Shown piece by piece: positions 1-3,639 of a stretch of 7,516 nucleotides of DNA. The notes beneath the pieces were generated by a model. That model was not told where the DNA came from. It searched no databases and worked only from the letters and a program-made list of their open reading frames with translations. Positions within the stretch are counted from its first letter, which is position 1. Each line of letters opens with the position of its first letter. This DNA comes from Christensenella sp. UBA6406. Its GTDB lineage: Bacteria > Bacillota > Clostridia > Christensenellales > UBA1242. The stretch is from assembly GCA_002438625.1 (NCBI GenBank), contig DJPS01000022.1:1-7516 (forward strand). Direction: 5' to 3'. The position numbers were made by a program, and so were the translations under genes.

Positions 1-20
1 CTATTCAATCTCTCTCTCAT
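1..20 (-). CDS. 5' end of a gene running off the left edge
   Basis: On the minus strand an ATG at 20-18 opens the reading MRERLN, which is cut by the window edge. It follows a strong ribosome binding site, AAAAGGAG at 35-28, at a 7-nt spacing. The nearer ATG at 27-25 is closed by TAG at 3-1, so it cannot start a real gene. Six residues are too few to assign any function. The evidence is the RBS and spacing only. Confidence 0.5.
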
Positions 21-244
21 TTGGCATCTCCTTTTCTTTTCTAATGCAAAAAAATACAAATATTGTAGTTAAATAAAAAAGCAATGATACATTTGTAAAA
101 CAACATAATCATAACACAACAATTATCGTCACATCTGTTTACATATAGTTTACACTAATTTATACGAAATTACAATAATTTTTTATAAATATTGACAAAA
201 AAATTAAATTTTTCATTTTTTTCGCCTTATTTTCTTATTTGGGG
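21..244. other. Divergent intergenic region, very AT-rich
   Basis: This region lies between the leftward gene start at 20 and the rightward Nudix promoter at 245. It holds no credible ORF or RNA gene. The only clear structure is the TTTACA direct repeat at 138-154. I found no convincing -35/-10 pair for the leftward gene: TACAAT-like and TATGAT-like -10 candidates exist on the minus strand without good -35 partners. A TTGACA on the plus strand at 192-197 has no matching -10. Confidence 0.5.
137..154 (+). promoter_or_regulatory. Direct repeat GTTTACA, possible regulator site
   Basis: GTTTACA occurs at 137-143 and again at 148-154, a period of 11 bp (one helical turn). As TTTACA-N5-TTTACA it resembles the direct-repeat boxes bound by OmpR/PhoP-type response regulators in Bacillota. 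A weaker half-site, GTCACA, lies at 128-133. It could serve either flanking gene. The regulator identity is inference from spacing and sequence only. Confidence 0.3.
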
Positions 245-273
245 TTGTAAAAATTGCATTTGTGTGATATATT
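245..273 (+). promoter_or_regulatory. Putative promoter of the Nudix gene
   Basis: TTGTAA at 245-250 and TATATT at 268-273 are separated by 17 bp. The -35 matches the consensus at 4 of 6 positions and the -10 at 5 of 6. Transcription would start near 280, leaving a leader of about 35 nt that contains the AAGGA ribosome binding site at 302-306. Confidence 0.45.
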
Positions 274-315
274 TGGATATAGAAATACTAACATAACTAC
301 ATAAGGAATAAAAGA

Positions 316-900
316 ATGAATTACATAGAAATGATTAAAAAGTATAATCCAATTTGCAAACAAGAAGTAAAAGATAAAGAAATATTTTTAAAGTACATAA
401 ATGAGTTTGGCAACATATTAACAAGGGAAAATGAATATGCACATTTTTGCAGTTCAGCACTTGTTGTAAATAAAAATATGGACAAAGTTGTAATGGTGTA
501 TCATAACATTTACAAATCTTGGTGTTGGGTTGGTGGACATGCAGATGGAGAAGAAAATTTGATAGAGCAAGCAAAAAGAGAGATTAACGAAGAAACTGGG
601 CTAACAAAATTTAAGCCACTTAGTGAAGATTTTATAAGCATAGACACATTGCCAGTGCCTGGTCATTTTAAAAGGGGTAAATATGTGCCAGCACACACGC
701 ATTTAAATGTAGCATTTTTATTTGTTGCGGATGATAGCGAGCCACTCCGCATAAAAGAAGATGAAAATAGCAAGGTTGAATGGATAGATATAGACAAAGT
801 TACAAAAATTACAAATGAAATGCAAATGATTCCTGTTTATAATAAAATTTTTAAAAGAATGCAAATATATAAAACGACCGCCAAAAACACAAGTTTTTAA
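316..900 (+). CDS. Nudix hydrolase
   Basis: This 194-residue protein has a perfect Nudix box (G-x5-E-x7-R-E-U-x-E-E-x-G-U) at residues 74-96, with G74, E80, R88, E89, E92, E93 and G95. Nudix enzymes hydrolyse nucleoside-diphosphate-linked compounds using metal held by the REUXEE glutamates. The box is preceded by the usual beta-strands (about 44-73) and followed by a HTHLNVAFLF strand near residues 127-136. No signal peptide or membrane segment is seen, so it is probably cytosolic. The substrate cannot be told from sequence; it could be a house-cleaning dNTP/NDP-sugar pyrophosphatase or another Nudix activity. The ATG at 316 follows AAGGA at an 8-nt spacing and was chosen for that reason. It appears monocistronic and ends at a hairpin terminator. 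Confidence 0.9.
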   Translation: MNYIEMIKKYNPICKQEVKDKEIFLKYINEFGNILTRENEYAHFCSSALVVNKNMDKVVMVYHNIYKSWCWVGGHADGEENLIEQAKREINEETGLTKFKPLSEDFISIDTLPVPGHFKRGKYVPAHTHLNVAFLFVADDSEPLRIKEDENSKVEWIDIDKVTKITNEMQMIPVYNKIFKRMQIYKTTAKNTSF

Positions 901-911
901 ACGCAAAAAGC

Positions 912-953
912 GAAGCATAATAAAATTATCAATATGCTTCCTTTTTCTATTTT
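912..953 (+). terminator. Intrinsic terminator between convergent genes (bidirectional)
   Basis: GAAGCATA (912-919) pairs perfectly with TATGCTTC (933-940) across a 13-nt loop. It is followed on the plus strand by a T-rich tract (CTTTTTCTATTTT, 941-953), so it should end the Nudix transcript. Read on the minus strand, the same stem is followed by GCTTTTTGCG, so it can also stop transcription arriving from the collagen-like gene. Confidence 0.7.
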
Positions 954-1021
954 AAATTTTAAAATATAATGTTTTTGTGGCTTTTTAGCGGTCTTTTTCA
1001 TTATTTTGAAATTTGATTATT

Positions 1022-2524
1022 TTATCCTAATTTAGTTATAATCACTGTAACCATAGGAACGGAAAAGTAAGATTGAGAAACTGTTTGCGTAACATCACTT
1101 CCATTTATAAACACACTTTTTTGCGACAAATTCACAAGTTCTAAAACAGTGTTTTGATTTGACACAGTGAAAAGCCCTTGCCCAAAAGTGTTGGTTGCAC
1201 TTTCATTAAAACTCCACGTGTTTGTTGCCGCTAAGATATCATCGGTGTTAATTAATCTTAATCCTATTGCAACAAAATCAGTTTTAGCATTAAAATCTGC
1301 ACTAGACTTCTTAACATATGCATTTGTTGCAAATGTAACATAATATACGCCAGTTTCTTTTATTGTTATTATGTTGTTTTGTGTATCTAAACTTAAAAAG
1401 TTGCCATAATCTAATTCCAATCTTTCAAGCGGAAGCCTTGCATTTGATGCGACTTCTAAACCATCCACAGGCATAACAAGTGGGTCAGCATATGAAATTA
1501 TCATTGCACTTGGGACGCTTAATGGTCCAGTATCTCCCTTATCACCTTTTTCGCCTTGAACGCCTTGCGGACCAGCATCGCCTTTTTGTCCTTTTGGAAT
1601 ATAAAAGGTTAAATGATGAATATTTCTATCAAAATCATCTTGAACTTCTGCTAATTCGCCTGGTTCCACTGTTTCCGTACCATCTATGGTTATAACTTCA
1701 CTTATTCCAATTTCGCCAGGAAAACCTCTTGGTCCAGTTTCTCCCCTGTCGCCTTTTTCGCCTTTCTCACCTGTCGCACCCTTTTCACCTTGGGGTCCTG
1801 TGTCGCCTTTTTCGCCCTGTAAGCCCACAACACCACGAGGAATGTTGAAGTCTAAATAATGAACGCCATTATCATATCTATCCGAAACTTTTGCATTTTC
1901 ATCAGGTTCCATTGTTTGAACAGTGCCCGCACGGACAGTGTCGGAAACGCCATCTTTTCCTTTTGGAATATAAAAATCAAAATAAGTAACATCATTTTCT
2001 TTTGTTGTTTCTACACGTGCATTTTCTGTTGGTTCTAATAATGTGGTTGAACGTGCCACAACATCACCACCACCCGCTGAACCAGTTTCTCCCTTTGGTC
2101 CTGTAGGTCCTGTTGGTCCAGTCGGACCTGTCGCACCTTTTGCACCCGTTTCTCCCCTTTCACCTTTATCTCCTTTGGCTCCCGTATCGCCTTTTACCCC
2201 TTGCGGTCCAACGCTTCCTGTTTCTCCTTTATCTCCCTTTTCTCCTTGAATGCCTCGCTCTCCTTGCACACCCTGAATACCTTGCAAACCCTGCAAACCT
2301 TGTGGACCTGTGTCGCCTTTCTCTCCTTGAATGCCACGCTCGCCCCTTTTTCCTTGAAGACCCTGTGGACCAGTTGCTCCCCTAGGCCCTGTTGCCCCCG
2401 TAGCACCCGTTAAACCTTTAACCATAAAAGTATTTCTTTGCTGAGCTGTCCCTCCCTCACCTATTAAACAAGATATCGAGTTCCTTCTCCTTTTGCATCT
2501 ACAAAAAAATTCATCGTATGCCAT
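1022..2524 (-). CDS. Collagen-like (Gly-X-Y repeat) protein with C-terminal globular domain
   Basis: The 500-residue product starts at the ATG at 2524, 7 nt after AGGAG (2536-2532); the longer in-frame ATG at 2590 lies upstream of the promoter. A short basic, Cys-containing N-terminus (C8, C10, C19) precedes 39 uninterrupted Gly-X-Y triplets (37-153). Two more triplet blocks lie at 231-275 (15) and 312-335 (8). Three related beta-type linkers ending in F-Y/N-I-P-K/R-G separate or precede the blocks (about 158-189, 198-231, 280-312). Residues 336-500 look like the C1q/TNF-like jelly-roll domain that trimerises bacterial collagens such as BclA (fold inferred). The triplets should form a triple-helical stalk. 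There is no signal peptide, LPXTG motif or membrane segment, which fits a spore-coat/exosporium or otherwise unusually exported filament better than a sortase-anchored adhesin. The exact location is unknown. Confidence 0.88.
   Translation of the reverse strand: MAYDEFFCRCKRRRNSISCLIGEGGTAQQRNTFMVKGLTGATGATGPRGATGPQGLQGKRGERGIQGEKGDTGPQGLQGLQGIQGVQGERGIQGEKGDKGETGSVGPQGVKGDTGAKGDKGERGETGAKGATGPTGPTGPTGPKGETGSAGGGDVVARSTTLLEPTENARVETTKENDVTYFDFYIPKGKDGVSDTVRAGTVQTMEPDENAKVSDRYDNGVHYLDFNIPRGVVGLQGEKGDTGPQGEKGATGEKGEKGDRGETGPRGFPGEIGISEVITIDGTETVEPGELAEVQDDFDRNIHHLTFYIPKGQKGDAGPQGVQGEKGDKGDTGPLSVPSAMIISYADPLVMPVDGLEVASNARLPLERLELDYGNFLSLDTQNNIITIKETGVYYVTFATNAYVKKSSADFNAKTDFVAIGLRLINTDDILAATNTWSFNESATNTFGQGLFTVSNQNTVLELVNLSQKSVFINGSDVTQTVSQSYFSVPMVTVIITKLG
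2066..2416 (-). repeat. Collagen-coding triplet repeat, main block
   Basis: This stretch encodes 39 consecutive Gly-X-Y triplets, so G recurs every nine bases on the coding strand. It is richer in G and C than the surrounding AT-rich DNA. Motifs such as GPTGPTGPTGP and the recurring GIQGEKGD and GPQGLQG show internal duplication. Two shorter blocks of the same kind lie at 1700-1834 and 1520-1591. Such DNA is prone to slippage, so repeat number may vary between strains (inference). Confidence 0.85.
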
Positions 2525-2551
2525 AAAATTTCTCCTTTTCCTTTCTAAATC

Positions 2552-2581
2552 ATTATATAAAGAAATTACAAATTTTGTGAA
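2552..2581 (-). promoter_or_regulatory. Promoter of the collagen-like gene
   Basis: On the minus strand TTCACA (2581-2576, 5 of 6 consensus) and TATAAT (2557-2552, 6 of 6) are 18 bp apart. Transcription would start near 2545, giving a leader of about 20 nt that carries the AGGAG site. This is a sigma-A-type promoter rather than an obvious sporulation sigma-factor promoter. Confidence 0.65.
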
Positions 2582-2620
2582 AAAATGCAAATAAAAACTA
2601 AGTCATAAAAATGACTTAGT
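2582..2620 (-). terminator. Intrinsic terminator downstream of the tRNA region
   Basis: A perfect 10-bp stem, ACTAAGTCAT (2597-2606) with ATGACTTAGT (2611-2620), closes a 4-nt loop. On the minus strand it is followed immediately by TTTTTATTT. It should end transcripts coming from the tRNA-Thr region before the collagen-like promoter. On the plus strand it lacks a T-tract. Confidence 0.65.
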
Positions 2621-2673
2621 AATTAAAAATAGAAAATTAGAATTTAAATATAATAAAAAAACAAATTTCTCCC

Positions 2674-2728
2674 CCACAAGACACTCAAATCCCTAGTTAG
2701 TTGCATTAATTTATTAATGGAGCTAATG
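2674..2728. repeat. 55-bp direct repeat, copy A
   Basis: This segment matches 2869-2923 at 54 of 55 positions, the one difference being a2683 against t2878, with a 195-bp offset. On the minus strand it comprises the last 7 nt of a tRNA acceptor stem, the discriminator base, CCA and about 44 bp of flank. It contains CATTAAT-TT-ATTAATG, an inverted repeat next to the tRNA end. Confidence 0.92.
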
Positions 2729-2747
2729 CGGGACTTTGAATCCCGTG
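2713..2747 (-). pseudogene. tRNA 3'-end remnant (T-arm, acceptor strand, CCA)
   Basis: On the minus strand a complete T-arm (CGGGA, loop TTCAAAG, TCCCG) leads into CATTAGC, T and CCA, the same acceptor strand and 3' end as the intact tRNA-Thr. The 5' acceptor strand, D-arm and anticodon arm are missing, because the upstream sequence is unrelated AT-rich DNA. The T-arm pairs perfectly but differs from that of the intact gene, so this is not a simple recent copy. It could be a displaced tRNA end left by an integrated element or the residue of a deleted second tRNA gene. Confidence 0.65.
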
Positions 2748-2765
2748 CAATCAAGTGATTTTCTT

Positions 2766-2850
2766 TATAAGCTTGCTTAATAAAAAAATTACGCAGATTA
2801 TTGTTGCAACGCAACAAACCATTGGTTACGGGTGTGTTTTTACAAAACAC
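2766..2850. repeat. Cluster of short hairpins between the repeat copies
   Basis: Consecutive inverted repeats are packed here: an imperfect TTATAAGC/GCTTAATAA at 2766-2783; TTGTTGC-AAC-GCAACAA at 2801-2817; AACC-ATT-GGTT at 2817-2827; and GTGTTTT-TAC-AAAACAC at 2834-2850. The last three all have 3-nt loops. No ORF fits the region. It may be a structured RNA, a recombination site or relic element DNA; the sequence does not decide. Confidence 0.55.
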
Positions 2851-2868
2851 TGTGGATTGTATGCTTTG

Positions 2869-2923
2869 CCACAAGACTCTCAAATCCCTAGTTAGTTGCA
2901 TTAATTTATTAATGGAGCTAATG
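2869..2923. repeat. 55-bp direct repeat, copy B (at intact tRNA 3' end)
   Basis: This is the partner of 2674-2728. It covers the last 7 nt of the tRNA-Thr acceptor, its CCA and the downstream flank. Identity to a tRNA 3' end is the usual architecture of tyrosine-integrase attachment sites, but no integrase gene is present in this window. Confidence 0.92.
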
Positions 2924-2987
2924 ACGGGATTTGAACCCATGACCTCCGCCTTACCAAGGCGGTGCACTGCCCCTGTGCTACATTAGC
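2913..2987 (-). tRNA. tRNA-Thr (anticodon GGT)
   Basis: The minus strand folds into a full cloverleaf. The 7-bp acceptor GCTAATG/CATTAGC pairs perfectly, the D-arm is GCAC/GTGC with GG in its loop, and the anticodon stem CCGCC/GGCGG carries the loop TTGGTAA. The T-arm ATGGG/CCCGT carries TTCAAAT. The discriminator is T at complement 2916, and CCA is encoded at 2915-2913. Anticodon GGT reads Thr ACC/ACT codons. A perfect-consensus promoter lies just upstream, and the 3' end forms part of a 55-bp duplication. Confidence 0.95.
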
Positions 2988-3005
2988 ATTTATTTTTATC
3001 ACTTG

Positions 3006-3034
3006 ATTATATCAAATTAAACTCTACTTGTCAA
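3006..3034 (-). promoter_or_regulatory. Promoter of tRNA-Thr
   Basis: On the minus strand a perfect TTGACA (3034-3029) and a perfect TATAAT (3011-3006) are separated by exactly 17 bp. Transcription would start about 12 nt before the mature tRNA. Such full-consensus promoters are typical of highly expressed stable RNA genes. Confidence 0.85.
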
Positions 3035-3115
3035 TTAAAATACTTATTACTCTACCCTTTAAAAGCAAAAATTTTAAAAAGTTTTACCTAAATGGAATAA
3101 ATTTGCCAAAAGTAG

Positions 3116-3145
3116 TTGACAATTGAATATGTATTCAACTATAAT
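3116..3145 (+). promoter_or_regulatory. Promoter of the metal-resistance operon
   Basis: TTGACA (3116-3121) and TATAAT (3140-3145) are both perfect, with an 18-bp spacer. The spacer is almost filled by the first operator palindrome, so bound repressor would block RNA polymerase directly. Transcription would start near 3152, giving a leader of about 90 nt before the first gene. Confidence 0.85.
3123..3138 (+). promoter_or_regulatory. Operator 1 (ArsR/CadC-type inverted repeat)
   Basis: TTGAATATGTATTCAA consists of 7-bp perfect arms around TG and lies between the -35 and -10. CadC/SmtB-family repressors bind imperfect palindromes of this TCAA/TTGA-type in their own promoters. The adjoining repressor gene makes autoregulation very likely. 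Confidence 0.75.
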
Positions 3146-3157
3146 ACTACTATAACA

Positions 3158-3175
3158 GTTGAATAATTATTCAAC
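3158..3175 (+). promoter_or_regulatory. Operator 2 (18-bp perfect palindrome)
   Basis: GTTGAATAATTATTCAAC is a perfect 9+9-bp inverted repeat, starting about 6 bp after the predicted transcription start. It shares the TTGAATA/TATTCAA half-sites of operator 1; the two centres are 36 bp apart. The longer, unbroken symmetry suggests it may be the higher-affinity site (inference). Confidence 0.75.
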
Positions 3176-3240
3176 CGTAAATTAAAATTAATTAAACAAA
3201 ATTTTATTCAATTTAAAATAAAAGCAATAAGGAGAATTTA

Positions 3241-3639
3241 ATGACAAATTGTGAATGCGGATGCAAAAGCACAAGCAAAATGCAATGCGATTGTGAAGTT
3301 ATACATAAAGACAAAGTTGAAAAGGCAAAAAATGAAATGCTTGACGATGATACACTTATTTCTATGGCAGACTTTTATAAAGCAATGGCAGACAGCACAA
3401 GAATAAAAATAATTAATCTGCTTGACAACAACGAATTATGCGTGTGCGACATATCTGCAATACTAAATATGACCAAATCAGCAATATCACACCAACTTAA
3501 AAACTTGCGTGAAATGAACCTAATAAAACCACGCAAAGTAGGCAAAGAAGTTTGGTATAGTTTAGCGGATGAACATGTAAAGATTATGTTTGACATTTGC
3601 GTTGAACACATAAAGGAGATAGAAAAAAACAATGATTAA
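3241..3639 (+). CDS. cadC: ArsR/SmtB-family metal-sensing repressor (CadC-like)
   Basis: This 132-residue winged-helix repressor should bind the two operators upstream and release them on metal binding. The DNA-recognition region is about 70-95 (ISAILNMTKSAISHQLKNLR), followed by the wing (about 96-108). ELCVCDI puts C67 and C69 on helix 3, the CadC-type thiolate site for Cd/Pb/Bi. D110, H112, H123 and E126 form the D-x-H-x10-H-x2-E dimer-interface site used for Zn in SmtB/CadC. The N-terminal tail holds C4, C6, C8, C16 and C18, more than the two tail cysteines of classical CadC. The ATG at 3241 follows AAGGAG with 6 nt between. The 3' end overlaps the ATPase gene by 8 nt, consistent with one operon. 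The CadC name rests on these motifs; the metal preference is inferred. Confidence 0.92.
   Translation: MTNCECGCKSTSKMQCDCEVIHKDKVEKAKNEMLDDDTLISMADFYKAMADSTRIKIINLLDNNELCVCDISAILNMTKSAISHQLKNLREMNLIKPRKVGKEVWYSLADEHVKIMFDICVEHIKEIEKNND

Noticed and set aside
192..220. TTGACA at 192-197 as a plus-strand promoter
   Set aside because: No -10-like hexamer occurs 16-19 bp downstream; the 245-273 pair is better placed.
2043..2249. Proline-rich plus-strand ORFs around 2043-2413
   Set aside because: They are antisense shadows of the Gly-X-Y codons: GGT/GGA-type triplets read as Pro/Ser on the other strand.
1520..2416. CRISPR-like array from the regular repeats
   Set aside because: The periodicity is 9 bp and encodes Gly-X-Y triplets; there are no spacers or constant repeats of CRISPR length.
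2525..2590. Longer N-terminus of the collagen-like protein from an ATG at 2590
   Set aside because: It would start upstream of the clear TATAAT/TTCACA promoter, while the ATG at 2524 has an ideal AGGAG site.
2644..2967. 107-codon minus-strand ORF across the tRNA region
   Set aside because: Its first residues are a translation of tRNA-Thr, and its internal repeat is just the 55-bp DNA repeat read twice. There is no ribosome binding site of note.
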